Shown: piece by piece, positions 16,829 through 26,133 of the stretch
Numbering within the stretch: position 1 is the stretch's first letter
How the letters are laid out: the number at the start of each line of letters is the position of its first letter
Assembly: GCF_026015625.1 (NCBI RefSeq)
Contig: NZ_JAPDVG010000001.1
Location: forward strand, 1,922,001 to 1,986,000
Direction: 5' to 3'
Length of the DNA stretch: 64,000 nt
Source of the DNA: Segatella copri
GTDB lineage: Bacteria; Bacteroidota; Bacteroidia; Bacteroidales; Bacteroidaceae
Notes under the pieces: generated by a model
The model's database searches: none
What the model was told of the DNA's origin: nothing
The model's input: only the letters and a program-made list of their open reading frames with translations
Made by a program: the position numbers and the translations under genes

Positions 16829-17917
16829 CTACAAAGCAAATTGCTCACGAATTGCCTTTATTATGTTATTACGAGCCACTTCTGGCTTCATCGCCTCATC
16901 CAATGGCATTTCTTCAGGAGTAACCTGAACAACTCTATCAAATCCTGCATCCAGCATAGCCTTTCTATCGCTAACTCCGCCCGATACTAGCCATATTTTC
17001 TGATTGGTAACATGCTCAAGAATTCTTTGCGGCAACTTCCCCATCAAGGTCTGACGGTCGCTATGACCTTCGCCCGTAATCACGAGATCAGCATCCTGAA
17101 TGAGCACATCAACCTCTATTTTCTCTAAAAGCAACTCAGCCCCAGGTCGTGCTTCTGCATTGAAATATTGCAGGAAAGCATAGCCCAGTCCGCCGGCTGC
17201 ACCAGCCCCAGGAGCCTCACTTCTATCATATCCGAAATGCTTGGTACTTACCTCGGCAAACTTCCTCGCCCTATCATCCAACATCTGCACCATCTTAGCA
17301 TCAGTTCCCTTCTGAGGGGCAAAAACATGAGCCGCCCCATTTTCGCCACAGAGCGGATTGGTAACATCTGAAGCCAGCACAAAGCTGCATTCCCCGCGAA
17401 TCTTCTTCCAGTCATCGCCCATCGCCTTGAGCATTCCAATGCCGCAATCGGATGTGGCACTTCCGCCCAATCCCACGATGAAATGGCGCACACCTCGGCG
17501 ATAAGCATTCATAATCATCTCGCCCACGCCCCAGGAAGTAGCCTTCATCGGGTTGCGCTGTTCAGGCTCTATCAGAGCCAGTCCTGCGGTCTGCGCAATC
17601 TCGATAATCGCCGTATCATCCACGATTCCGTATTCCGCCTCAATCCATCTCATCAGCGCATCATGGGCATGAATCTTCACTCGCTCTCCCTTCATCGCCG
17701 AGAGGAAAGCATCGAGCATACCCTCTCCCCCATCACTCATTTCCAGGGTAATAATTTCGGGAGAAGCATCATCCGCATTCCATTCCTTTATTCCCGAAGC
17801 AATCGCCTCATTCACCTCTCTGCTCGAAAGGCAACCCTTATAAGAGTCGCAAGCAATTATTATCTTCTTATATCCAGCCCCATCCATCAGTCTGAGACCA
17901 TCATTTTTCCTATCCAT
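16829..17917 (-). CDS. Glycerate kinase (type II, GarK/GlxK family)
   Basis: The 362-residue enzyme phosphorylates D-glycerate, normally to 2-phosphoglycerate in this family. Motifs include KIIIACDSYKGCLSS at the N-terminus, MSDGGEGMLDAF, the glycine-rich GLGGSATSDCGIGML, the GAGAAGGLGYAF segment and TGEGHSDRQTLMGK. Start choice is uncertain: the first 17 residues (MDRKNDGLRLMDGAGYK) precede the conserved beta-strand, so the internal methionine at residue 11 is an alternative. A -7 box (TAATTTTG, 17981-17988 minus) fits either start. Confidence 0.9.
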   Translation of the reverse strand: MDRKNDGLRLMDGAGYKKIIIACDSYKGCLSSREVNEAIASGIKEWNADDASPEIITLEMSDGGEGMLDAFLSAMKGERVKIHAHDALMRWIEAEYGIVDDTAIIEIAQTAGLALIEPEQRNPMKATSWGVGEMIMNAYRRGVRHFIVGLGGSATSDCGIGMLKAMGDDWKKIRGECSFVLASDVTNPLCGENGAAHVFAPQKGTDAKMVQMLDDRARKFAEVSTKHFGYDRSEAPGAGAAGGLGYAFLQYFNAEARPGAELLLEKIEVDVLIQDADLVITGEGHSDRQTLMGKLPQRILEHVTNQKIWLVSGGVSDRKAMLDAGFDRVVQVTPEEMPLDEAMKPEVARNNIIKAIREQFAL

Positions 17918-18080
17918 ATTCTATTTATATTATATCATTCCAAGAATCATCGCCTATCAAGTGATTCCCCTTTCAGCCCGCAAAATTAGCCATTATTCCT
18001 GAAACCACAAACCTTTTTGGGAAAAACTTTCAAAAACAGATGTTTCAGATAAGAGCTGATAGAAAAAAGAGGTTAAAACA

Positions 18081-18112
18081 TTTGGCTATTAAAAAGATTC
18101 CTCGTATTTTTG
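18081..18112 (+). promoter_or_regulatory. Promoter of the zeta-like toxin operon
   Basis: TTTG at 18081-18084 and TATTTTTG at 18105-18112, 20 bp apart, a textbook Bacteroidetes promoter 39 bp before the 91-residue gene. Confidence 0.8.
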
Positions 18113-18151
18113 CAGTAGATTTTTCAAAGGTTTTCTAAAGGTTAAAGGCTT

Positions 18152-18427
18152 ATGTGCAAATATGAAGAAATAGAAGGTTGGCGACTCTCGAATGGCAAGA
18201 CGATTCGGGAAATCAACAATGCCGTACACGATGAGGTGGAACGGATCTACCTGGAAGCGTGGGCGAAAGGCATTTCCGTGCCGTATTTTGAAAACGGAAA
18301 AACCTATCTTGCTAATCCTGATGGAAGCGATGTAGAAGCAACTCTTGATTTTGCGACACGCGAATATACTATCATAAAACAAGTTGCAGCTCCAGGAAAG
18401 GGGAAAATGAGTTACTTACTCCATTAA
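18152..18427 (+). CDS. Small protein upstream of zeta-like toxin (possible antitoxin)
   Basis: The 91-residue protein is soluble and mixed-charge (YEEIEGWRLSNGKTIREINNAVHDEVERIYLEAWAKG...). I do not recognise the family and see no DNA-binding motif. It is first in a two-gene operon, 33 bp before a P-loop kinase of the zeta-toxin group, the usual position of an antitoxin. Antitoxin function is inferred from context only. Confidence 0.6.
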   Translation: MCKYEEIEGWRLSNGKTIREINNAVHDEVERIYLEAWAKGISVPYFENGKTYLANPDGSDVEATLDFATREYTIIKQVAAPGKGKMSYLLH

Positions 18428-18460
18428 TTACTTCGTAACACCTATTTTTCTATTAAGATT

Positions 18461-19072
18461 ATGAAAAGAAGACCTGAATTTACAATTATAGCCGGTCCAA
18501 ATGGAGCTAGCAAAAGTAGGCTTGGAATATTTTATTCTACAGTAAAAGCTTTTGACGGAGACCTTCTAGCAATGTCTCTTCGAAACGAACATCCTGATTG
18601 GATAGAGCGATGGATAGATGGAACTGTTATCTCTTCATTGATGAAAGAAAAAGAAGAAGCCATTTCACAAAACAAGAATTTTGCTTTCGAAACGAACTTC
18701 TCTACAGATTTGCCAGTCAATCTTGTTCAGGATTTTAAAGATGCAGGTTATAAAATCAGCCTCATCTTTTTCGGCTTATCCTCGAAAGAAGATTCTCTAT
18801 CTCGTGTTATCCAAAGATACACAATGGGCGGTCATAATGTAAACCAAGACGTGATAGAATATAACTTCACGGAAGGCATCAAACGAGTAAAAGCCTCTCT
18901 ACCACTTTTTGAAAACATTCTTTTCATTGATGGCACTTCCGATTTTGGCGACATTGTTGCCATTCACATCGAGAAATCAGGCAAGCATCAGATAACAGAT
19001 CACCCAGCCGAGTGGTTCGACAAATACTTCAAAGAAGCATTCGATGCGCTTGTTGATGGCGAGGAAGAATAG
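18461..19072 (+). CDS. Zeta-toxin-like P-loop kinase
   Basis: The 203-residue protein starts with a beta-strand and P-loop: FTIIAGPNGASKS (residues 7-19), followed by an acidic pair in KAFDGDLLAM, and FAFETNFST, the usual zeta-toxin substrate segment, then GYKISLIFFGLSSKEDSLSRVIQR, a lid with arginines, and GGHNVNQDVI. Zeta toxins phosphorylate UDP-N-acetylglucosamine and block peptidoglycan synthesis; many chromosomal relatives have other or unknown substrates. The P-loop reads GASKS where relatives usually have GSGKS/T. It is in an operon with the 91-residue gene upstream. Confidence 0.75.
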   Translation: MKRRPEFTIIAGPNGASKSRLGIFYSTVKAFDGDLLAMSLRNEHPDWIERWIDGTVISSLMKEKEEAISQNKNFAFETNFSTDLPVNLVQDFKDAGYKISLIFFGLSSKEDSLSRVIQRYTMGGHNVNQDVIEYNFTEGIKRVKASLPLFENILFIDGTSDFGDIVAIHIEKSGKHQITDHPAEWFDKYFKEAFDALVDGEEE

Positions 19073-19087
19073 TTCTTTTACAAGATT

Positions 19088-19819
19088 CTAGCAAATCATT
19101 TTATACCCAATCCCCCTCACATTGATGATTCTGATATTTTCATCGGCAGATAACTTGTGGCGGAGCTTGGTGATGAAAACATGGAGACTGCGGGAATTGA
19201 AGAAGCTGTCATCGCCCCAGAGTTGCAGGAGAATATCCTTGCTCTCTACCACATTGTTCTTGCTCTCCACAAGCATGCGAAGGATTTCGGATTCACGATG
19301 TGACAGTTCTGTATCTTTACCATCCAACTGCAGAATCTGACTGGTAACATTCAGGCGATAACGACCGATGGAGAGCCATTGATCAGCAGCATCCGGATTA
19401 TCAGGAGAAACATTCCCCCCTTCCTGTTCTTCAGAAGAAATATTTCCTGCAGAAGCCCGATGACAAAGCGACTTAATACGGACGATGAGCTCCTGGATGG
19501 CAAACGGCTTCTTCAGATAATCATTGCCACCCAATTCAAATCCCTCTACCACATCATTCACCGCCGAACGAGCCGTGAGGAAAAGCACAGGAGTACGGGA
19601 ATCTGTCTTGCGGATACGGCGCACCATCTCGAAACCATCCATTTTGGGCATCATCACATCCGCAACCAGCACATCAGGCTTCTGTTCATCGAACATACGA
19701 AGCCCCTCTTCGCCATCATGCGCCGTGCGCATCTCGAAGCCCTGCGCCTCCAAGGTGTCGCTCAGAATCATCGCCAAGGATGTTTCGTCTTCTACCAGTA
19801 ATACTTTTATCTTATTCAT
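19088..19819 (-). CDS. rprY: OmpR-family response regulator
   Basis: The 243-residue cytoplasmic regulator has a receiver domain (residues 1-120; VLLVEDETSLA, phospho-acceptor aspartate in VLVADVMMPKMDGF, conserved lysine in NDYLKKPF) and a winged-helix DNA-binding domain at the C-terminus (LSHRESEILRMLVE, FITKLRHKLSAD, IINVRGIGYKMIC). It follows its sensor kinase by 17 bp. The pair resembles RprX/RprY of Bacteroides; the gene name is by resemblance only. A linker of about 30 residues rich in S, E and G separates the domains. Confidence 0.88.
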   Translation of the reverse strand: MNKIKVLLVEDETSLAMILSDTLEAQGFEMRTAHDGEEGLRMFDEQKPDVLVADVMMPKMDGFEMVRRIRKTDSRTPVLFLTARSAVNDVVEGFELGGNDYLKKPFAIQELIVRIKSLCHRASAGNISSEEQEGGNVSPDNPDAADQWLSIGRYRLNVTSQILQLDGKDTELSHRESEILRMLVESKNNVVESKDILLQLWGDDSFFNSRSLHVFITKLRHKLSADENIRIINVRGIGYKMIC

Positions 19820-19836
19820 AGTTTCTTTTTTACTTT

Positions 19837-21357
19837 TTACTTTTTTACCTTTTTACCTTTAAGAAAATGCAGGGTAAAGCAGCTTCCTTTTCCCGGATCG
19901 CTTTCTACGGAAACAGAACCGCCCATTTTCTCCATCAGGCTCTTGACATAGAAAAGGCCGAGACCATAGCCCTTGACCGTATATTTATTGCCATCCGTCA
20001 CCCGATAGAACTTGTCGAAAATATAAGGCAATTTATCGTGGGCAATACCTATTCCATTATCTGATACGGAAACCAGCACTTCATCCTCGGCTTTTTGGAA
20101 AGCCTTGATTTCTATATTCACGCTATCTTCAGAATACTTGATGGCATTGTCTATGAGATTGCTCACGATGTTTGAGAAATGCATCCGGTCGGCATGAACC
20201 ATCAGATTTTCCGGTTCTACGGACAACGAAATATTCACCTTTTTATCCGTTTTTTCTCCTGATTTCACTTTCAGCTGATGCTGGGAGATTAACGGTTCAA
20301 TCACCTCCTTCATTGGAACTTCCACGATATTGAGAAGCATCGATTTCCGTCGTTCCATACTCATCGACAGAATCTGTTCCACCAATCCGCTGAGCGTCTG
20401 CAACTGCTCCTGGGCGATGGTGAGATACTTGCGCGCCTTATCAGGATGCTGGAGCATTCCGTAGTTCAGCAGGGAGTCGGTGGCAGCATAGGCTACGGCT
20501 ATCGGAGTCTTCAATTCGTGCGTGATATTATTGGTGAAATCACTCTTCATCTCATCAAGCGTCTTCTGCTTGAGCATCGCATGAATCAGGAACCAGAAGA
20601 CGAAAGCCAGGATGAGCATGATGAAGAGCGATGTGGCAAGGATGCCTGCCATCTGGCTGAGCACAGTCATCGTAAGCGGTTCTAGGGTGAGGACATATTT
20701 CTCCTCATTCGCCTCCCCCTCATTACAAACCACATATTGGTATTGCTTGGCATTGGCGGAAGGCACATACCCCTTCGTCGTCACTTTCGCCAAAACCTTC
20801 TTTCCTGCAAAAAGCTTAATCTGATGCGGAAGCGGATGAATATCATCGCCCACCAACAAACTGTCTGAAAGCATCTTGGCAACCCATGCACTGTCATAGT
20901 CATTGATGTCAGGTTTGGCGATTTCATTCAATTTGCCAAACAGCGCTTGTTGCACCATAGTTGCCAGCTTGCCCGACATCATCATCATCAATTCCTGGTC
21001 CTTGTCATCTTCACGACGCTTCTCGTGCTTGGTAAAAGTTGTTTGAACAGACTGAACGATCTTTCCTCCACGAACCTTTTTAACCTTTACCTTTTGATCA
21101 ATATCATCGTCTTCATCCATAGAAAAAGCAACAGAACCCGTCAGTTGTCTATGAGGCCCTTTATCATCATTGCGCAATCGTTCGATTCGCTTCTTCATCT
21201 CCATGAAGTGAGCGTACTCCATTCCACCCTTGATTTTTGCCTCAACCTCCTTTTCCTGAGACTGATAAAGCCCCACGAGCCAATAGGTCTGATATGCGAA
21301 GATGCAGACCAGAGCCGTGATGACGAGCGTAACTATGTATTTAAGATGTAACTTCAT
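19837..21357 (-). CDS. rprX: Membrane sensor histidine kinase
   Basis: The 506-residue kinase has a first membrane segment at about residues 6-28, a periplasmic sensor of about 195 residues rich in K, D and E, a second membrane segment at about 228-250, then a HisKA domain with NITHELKTPIAVAYA (phospho-histidine near 280) and a HATPase domain with SNLIDNAIKYSE, VSDNGIGIAHDKLPYIFDKFYRV and GYGLGLFYVKSL. The stop codon region is a low-complexity lysine tail (KGKKVKK) whose DNA is a run of TTTTTAC units. It signals to the downstream regulator. Signal unknown. Confidence 0.9.
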   Translation of the reverse strand: MKLHLKYIVTLVITALVCIFAYQTYWLVGLYQSQEKEVEAKIKGGMEYAHFMEMKKRIERLRNDDKGPHRQLTGSVAFSMDEDDDIDQKVKVKKVRGGKIVQSVQTTFTKHEKRREDDKDQELMMMMSGKLATMVQQALFGKLNEIAKPDINDYDSAWVAKMLSDSLLVGDDIHPLPHQIKLFAGKKVLAKVTTKGYVPSANAKQYQYVVCNEGEANEEKYVLTLEPLTMTVLSQMAGILATSLFIMLILAFVFWFLIHAMLKQKTLDEMKSDFTNNITHELKTPIAVAYAATDSLLNYGMLQHPDKARKYLTIAQEQLQTLSGLVEQILSMSMERRKSMLLNIVEVPMKEVIEPLISQHQLKVKSGEKTDKKVNISLSVEPENLMVHADRMHFSNIVSNLIDNAIKYSEDSVNIEIKAFQKAEDEVLVSVSDNGIGIAHDKLPYIFDKFYRVTDGNKYTVKGYGLGLFYVKSLMEKMGGSVSVESDPGKGSCFTLHFLKGKKVKK

Positions 21358-21397
21358 TCTTTCCTTTATTAAAGATTTTTCCAGATGAATTCAATAC

Positions 21398-22123
21398 TCA
21401 TTTTCTGAAAATCGGATAAACCTCCGTGGTATTCTTCCATCCCCATTTACCATTCTTTTGTGGCGCAAACTCTCGTCCCATCTTGGCTCCTATCCCCCAA
21501 TGTTGATTGAACATCACTTCCATGAAGCCACCATAGCTGCTCTTGGGATTGAAAGGAGACATGATGACGCTTCGAGGGTCAGAAGTTTTCGTTGGAACAT
21601 ATTGTCCATAGAATCCCACTGTGAGCCAGTCGTTTACTTGATAAGCCATTCGTCCACCAAAAGAAGCTTTGGTGAGATTGCCAAATCCATATACTCCCGT
21701 GTTTATCTTTTCTATCCCGACATAAGGAGAAAAAACAAAACGCCCGAAATTTTGTTGATAAACAACCCCTGCAGTCTGCCTATTCATCAGTCCTGGGACT
21801 TCAATACCCGAAGAATATACCGCCATCGTACCCAAATTCGGGGAAAGAAGAGAAATATGAGGTATTGCATTCGGCGCAATCTCCAAAGGTTTTCCTTCTT
21901 CCGACATCCAAGGTGCATTCGATTCAGAGTAATAAGATTTGCCTTGAAGTACAGGAAATCCACCGAGCGAAGGACGAGAATGTTCCAACGACATACCTTC
22001 CTTAGGTAAAGATGCCTTCGGAATGGAATCCAAAGAAACACTCCTCACTTCCTGTGCTTGCATTACCAATGTACAAAAGCAAGCCATAACTGTCAATATG
22101 AATATTCTTCGTTTCTCTTTCAT
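21398..22123 (-). CDS. Outer-membrane beta-barrel-like protein
   Basis: The 241-residue protein has a signal peptide (MKEKRRIFILTVMACFCTLVMQAQ) and a C-terminal half of alternating aromatic strands (AGVVYQQNFGRFVFSPYVGIEKINTGVYGFG, MAYQVNDWLTVGFYGQYVP, GGFMEVMFNQHWGIGAKMGREF), which suggests a small outer-membrane barrel. It is first in the operon with the sensor kinase (40 bp gap) and regulator, so it may be part of that signalling system or its target. A -7 box lies only 5 bp before the ATG, so the mRNA may have no leader. Family not recognised. Confidence 0.65.
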   Translation of the reverse strand: MKEKRRIFILTVMACFCTLVMQAQEVRSVSLDSIPKASLPKEGMSLEHSRPSLGGFPVLQGKSYYSESNAPWMSEEGKPLEIAPNAIPHISLLSPNLGTMAVYSSGIEVPGLMNRQTAGVVYQQNFGRFVFSPYVGIEKINTGVYGFGNLTKASFGGRMAYQVNDWLTVGFYGQYVPTKTSDPRSVIMSPFNPKSSYGGFMEVMFNQHWGIGAKMGREFAPQKNGKWGWKNTTEVYPIFRK

Positions 22124-22128
22124 GCTTG

Positions 22129-22136
22129 CAAAAGTA
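22129..22136 (-). promoter_or_regulatory. -7 box directly before a start codon
   Basis: TACTTTTG on the minus strand is followed after 5 nt by the ATG of the gene at 21398-22123. With the usual start point a few bases after the box, transcription would begin at or next to the A of ATG. Confidence 0.6.
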
Positions 22137-22315
22137 ATAAAAAAGAAGATAAGTAAGATACTTTTCAGGGAATTATTTCTGATTTGATAAGACTAAATAA
22201 CACTTCTGACAAGACTTGATAATCAAAATTCCTTGCTGACACGAGATTTTTACAGTACTTTTGCAACCGAAATCGGGAGTTTTTTCCGAAAGAACGATAA
22301 AAAGATAAGAAGAAT

Positions 22316-24364
22316 ATGAAAAGATTGGTTATATTAAGCGCTTGCCTGGCCATCAGTCTTGCCGGCTGGGCACAAGGAAACAGAAATGATTCCCTGAAAA
22401 TGGACAGCATTATCCATTCCCTCCCTGATGTGATGGTAAAAGGCAACCGACCTATCGTAAAGGTGAAAGGAGCAGCATTGACCTATGACCTGCCTCAACT
22501 CATCAAAAACCATCCGGTGGATAATGCCTATGAAGCCATCAAGCAACTGCCTGGCGTGAGCGAACAAGATGAAGCCTTGACTCTCAACGCCCAATCCGTA
22601 ACCGTGATGATAGACGGCAAGGCTACCACCATGACGAGCGAGCAGCTCTATTCGCTTCTGAAAACGATTCCTACCAGCCGCATCGCCAACGCCGAAGTCA
22701 TCTATTCAGCCCCAGCCCGCTATCAGGTAAAGGGACAGGTCATCAACCTCCTGCTGAAGCACAACACAGGCTTTCACTCCCTGCAAGGCGAGTTCTTCAG
22801 CGGCTACACCCACCAGAACCGCAACAGTTACACAGAGCGCGCCTCCTTGCTCTTCACCAACAAGAAATGGGAAATAGACATGCTCTATTCCTTCGGTCAT
22901 GGCAAGAGATATTATTACTATGAAAATGAGTTTGCCCACACCTTGACTGATGGCACTTCCTATGCCTTCTCTACACATAGCGACAATATCAAACGTCATC
23001 TCAACCACAACATCCGACTGGGAATCAACTATCATCTGGCAAAGGATCATCAACTCAGCTTTGCCTACACCTCACAACTCAATAACACGAGAGGAACTTC
23101 AGAGGATGATGGCGATTTCACATCCCTTCTCAGAATCCATGCCAAGAGTCAGTTTCACAACTTCCGCCTGGATTACTCCACACCATTCGGTTTCTCGGCA
23201 GGAGCAGAATACACCTATTATAATTCACCGGATGAACAATGGCTAAAAAGCAGTCTCTACGATGAGATTTACGACATCACAAGCCAGCAGCGAATCGACA
23301 AATGGCACGCTTACCTCAAGCAGGAGCACGACTTAGGAAAAGACTGGGGCTTGAACTACGGCATCAATTACACCACATCAAGAGACAAGAGTTCGCAGGA
23401 AAACAACAACAAGTCTTCTGATGGCAACACCATTCAAAACGAAGACCAAATGAGTTTCTACGTCGGAGCCAGCAAGTCATTCGGACAAAAACTCACGATG
23501 GAAGCATCGCTCATGGAAGAATATTACCACACCCCAATCTGGAATGAGTGGAACATCTTCCCTACACTCTCCATCACCTATCTTCCTAAGGCAGGACACG
23601 TCATCCAATTCAACTTGGATTGCGACAGAGACTACCCTACTTATTGGTCGGTGAAGAACTTCACCACCTATAATGTGGGCGGATATGGAAAGATTGTTGG
23701 AAACCCGACGTTGAAGCCATCACGAGACCTCAGCCTCTCGCTTACCTACATTCTGCACAGCAGATACGTGGCAAGTCTCTTCTTCAACAACTCGAAAGAT
23801 GAATTTCGTCAGCTTCCTTACCAGAGCGACAAGAAGAAGGAGATGGAATACAAGCATGTCAACTTCGACCATGTAAACCAGGTAGGCTTGATGCTCACAG
23901 CCCCAATCAACATAGGCAACTGGTGGCAGAATCGCCTTACCTTCACTGGCGTATATCAGAACGACAAGAATTCCCACTTCTATGATCTTCCATTCGACCG
24001 CAGCAAATGGTTCTGTCAAGCCCAGTGGAACGGCACTTTTCTCTTTGGCAAGCATGTGCTTCTCAACCTCGATGCTTCCGTTCATACCGACGCCATCCAA
24101 GGAATCATCGACATCCCAGCCTCTGGCTATCTCAACGCAGCCCTCACCTGGAAGCCTCTCAAGGATGACAAGTTCCAGCTGAAAGCCTACTGCAACGATA
24201 TCTTCGAGACAGGCGACAACCATCTGCACGACACCTATCGAGGTCAGCACGTCATCAACAAAATGTACTTTGGCAGAATCATCGGCCTCTCCCTCATCTA
24301 TCGTTTCGGCGGCTACAAGGCCAAGCAGCATGAAGAAGTAGATACTTCCAGATTCGGGAAATAA
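22316..24364 (+). CDS. Outer-membrane beta-barrel receptor-like protein
   Basis: The 682-residue protein has a signal peptide (to about AGWAQ), a TonB-plug-like domain without a carboxypeptidase-like domain (LPDVMVKGNRPIVKVKGAALTYDLPQL, AYEAIKQLPGVSEQDEALTLNAQSVTVMIDGKATTMTSEQL, IPTSRIANAEVIYSAPARY) and a long barrel. This is the Bacteroidetes outer-membrane beta-barrel family whose last strands resemble the remnant at 1472-1792, but this copy ends differently (LIYRFGGYKAKQHEEVDTSRFGK). Transported ligand unknown. It is transcribed divergently from the sensor-kinase operon (-7 box TACTTTTG at 22256-22263), which makes it a possible target of that regulator. Confidence 0.8.
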   Translation: MKRLVILSACLAISLAGWAQGNRNDSLKMDSIIHSLPDVMVKGNRPIVKVKGAALTYDLPQLIKNHPVDNAYEAIKQLPGVSEQDEALTLNAQSVTVMIDGKATTMTSEQLYSLLKTIPTSRIANAEVIYSAPARYQVKGQVINLLLKHNTGFHSLQGEFFSGYTHQNRNSYTERASLLFTNKKWEIDMLYSFGHGKRYYYYENEFAHTLTDGTSYAFSTHSDNIKRHLNHNIRLGINYHLAKDHQLSFAYTSQLNNTRGTSEDDGDFTSLLRIHAKSQFHNFRLDYSTPFGFSAGAEYTYYNSPDEQWLKSSLYDEIYDITSQQRIDKWHAYLKQEHDLGKDWGLNYGINYTTSRDKSSQENNNKSSDGNTIQNEDQMSFYVGASKSFGQKLTMEASLMEEYYHTPIWNEWNIFPTLSITYLPKAGHVIQFNLDCDRDYPTYWSVKNFTTYNVGGYGKIVGNPTLKPSRDLSLSLTYILHSRYVASLFFNNSKDEFRQLPYQSDKKKEMEYKHVNFDHVNQVGLMLTAPINIGNWWQNRLTFTGVYQNDKNSHFYDLPFDRSKWFCQAQWNGTFLFGKHVLLNLDASVHTDAIQGIIDIPASGYLNAALTWKPLKDDKFQLKAYCNDIFETGDNHLHDTYRGQHVINKMYFGRIIGLSLIYRFGGYKAKQHEEVDTSRFGK

Positions 24365-24416
24365 AACGAGAAATGCTCACCAAGACCCTCAAAGTCCTGG
24401 CGAGCTTTTCTCGTTT
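24364..24416. terminator. Bidirectional terminator
   Basis: AAACGAGAAA pairs with TTTCTCGTTT, with an inner stem GCTC/GAGC and CCA/TGG. It separates the convergent barrel gene and susD gene. It closely resembles the structure at 28956-29000. Confidence 0.75.
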
Positions 24417-24438
24417 CATATACTCTATTCAAGTTTCT

Positions 24439-26121
24439 TTACTTCAAAATATTGACATATCCCTTATTCTGTACCAATTCAGAATTTAAATCGATGCATT
24501 TCTGAGGAATCGGGAAGACAGTGGTGTAGCCGGAGGATTCACCCTGAAGAGGCGTACGGAGATCGTAGGCACCGGTGAATTTGCCGAAACGGATGAGATC
24601 CTGACGACGCCATCCTTCCCATACCAACTCCAGCAACCGCTCTTCCAGAATGTTATTGAGCGTAGCCTTACGGTAAGGCATTCCCACACGGGCACGAATC
24701 CTATTCAACTCCTCATCACCATTCTCTCCGTTTCGGACCTTTGCCTCTGCCTTCATCAATAAAGCATCTGCATATCGGAAAAGAACTATGTCGTTACTCT
24801 GCAACTTGCCGTCCATATAAGAGGTTCTATCCACCTCATACTTCGCCATCCTCGCTCCAGCCGTCTTGACAAACTTACTGTTGGTCAGGTTTTGAGCCAC
24901 TTCAAAAGGCTGATATTCCAACGGCTTTCCATTATCCATCAGCAGTTCATGACCATCTACCTTTACCACTCCCGCCACAAAGTTCATCTTGCAACGGGCA
25001 TCTTCATCAACCTCGCCATAATGATTGGCTTTCATCGTAGAAATCGTGGCACAGGTACCATTCTCACTTCCCCATCCCAAGACACCGCCATGCGTATAAT
25101 GGTAAGAGCGGAAGAGATAATGGAACTGGTTGGTATAGATATTCTTATCCATCGGAATCGTGAAGATATTCTCCTTCGATGTCTCATTATGCGTAGAGAA
25201 ATTGAATGAATCATCCGACTCCAGGTCATAGCCTTCTTCTGCCAGTTTATCACAATAATAAATGCAGGTTTCCCAGGCATTCAACTTCCTGCAGTTCACC
25301 TTATCGCCATTGCGCAAAGAGGCATCAGAAGCTGGCACAGAGAAATGAATAGCACTTCCCTTCGGACGGCTCGCATAACCCTGGGTCCAGTCATCATACA
25401 TATAGATTTCTGCATTCAAAGCCAACTTCGCCAACAGAAAGTTGACTACCGGCTGGGTGATGCGACCATAATAATTGCCTTCCTTATTGCTGTGCTGGTC
25501 GGGAAGTGAAGGCAATACCTGCTGCAACTCCTGAAAGACAAACTGGAAGATAGAACTGCGATCTGTCTGACCTTGGAACAGGCTGGAATGGAGCTGTTCT
25601 GCACTGGAAAGGACCAATGGAACCCGACCGAACATGTCCATAGCATAGTAATAGAACATAGCCCGGATGGCTCTTATCTCAGCCCGATATTCCTCCTGCT
25701 GTGCGGCAGAAAGCAGGGCCGACTTGTTGCTGATAATATCCAAAGACTTATTAGCCAGCACGATAACCTTATAAAGGTACTTCCACGTATCATAAAGAGA
25801 CTGGTCATCGGCACTCCACCGATGCTGGTACATGGCATTCCAGAGGCCACCATCATACCAGTCGCCGCCTCGAATCGGAATCATCGCCTCATCGGTGGTC
25901 AGCGTATTATAATCATAAATGCCACGGCAGGTGCCCTGGATGCCCTCACTCTCGTTAGCTCCACCTATATAATTATAGAGCGAAGCCACTGCATTGATAT
26001 AAATATCAGATGCAGAGCCATAGATGGCATCCTCGTCCAACTGATCCTTAGGATGTTCGTCCAGACAGGATGTCATAGACAATGCCGCCAGCAGCAGAAA
26101 TAAAAATCTATATCGTTTCAT
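24439..26121 (-). CDS. susD: SusD/RagB-family glycan-binding lipoprotein
   Basis: The 560-residue lipoprotein has a signal ending SMTSC (cysteine near residue 19), TPR-like helices in the N-terminal half (YKVIVLANKSLDIISNK, EYRAEIRAIRAMFYYYAMDMFGRVPLV, the family hallmark) and a C-terminal RagB/SusD region ending with ILEERLLELVWEGWRRQDLIRFGKF and FPIPQKCIDLN. It forms the lid of the SusC transporter on the cell surface and captures glycan. It follows susC by 12 bp. Confidence 0.93.
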   Translation of the reverse strand: MKRYRFLFLLLAALSMTSCLDEHPKDQLDEDAIYGSASDIYINAVASLYNYIGGANESEGIQGTCRGIYDYNTLTTDEAMIPIRGGDWYDGGLWNAMYQHRWSADDQSLYDTWKYLYKVIVLANKSLDIISNKSALLSAAQQEEYRAEIRAIRAMFYYYAMDMFGRVPLVLSSAEQLHSSLFQGQTDRSSIFQFVFQELQQVLPSLPDQHSNKEGNYYGRITQPVVNFLLAKLALNAEIYMYDDWTQGYASRPKGSAIHFSVPASDASLRNGDKVNCRKLNAWETCIYYCDKLAEEGYDLESDDSFNFSTHNETSKENIFTIPMDKNIYTNQFHYLFRSYHYTHGGVLGWGSENGTCATISTMKANHYGEVDEDARCKMNFVAGVVKVDGHELLMDNGKPLEYQPFEVAQNLTNSKFVKTAGARMAKYEVDRTSYMDGKLQSNDIVLFRYADALLMKAEAKVRNGENGDEELNRIRARVGMPYRKATLNNILEERLLELVWEGWRRQDLIRFGKFTGAYDLRTPLQGESSGYTTVFPIPQKCIDLNSELVQNKGYVNILK

Positions 26122-26133
26122 AACTTTCTGATT

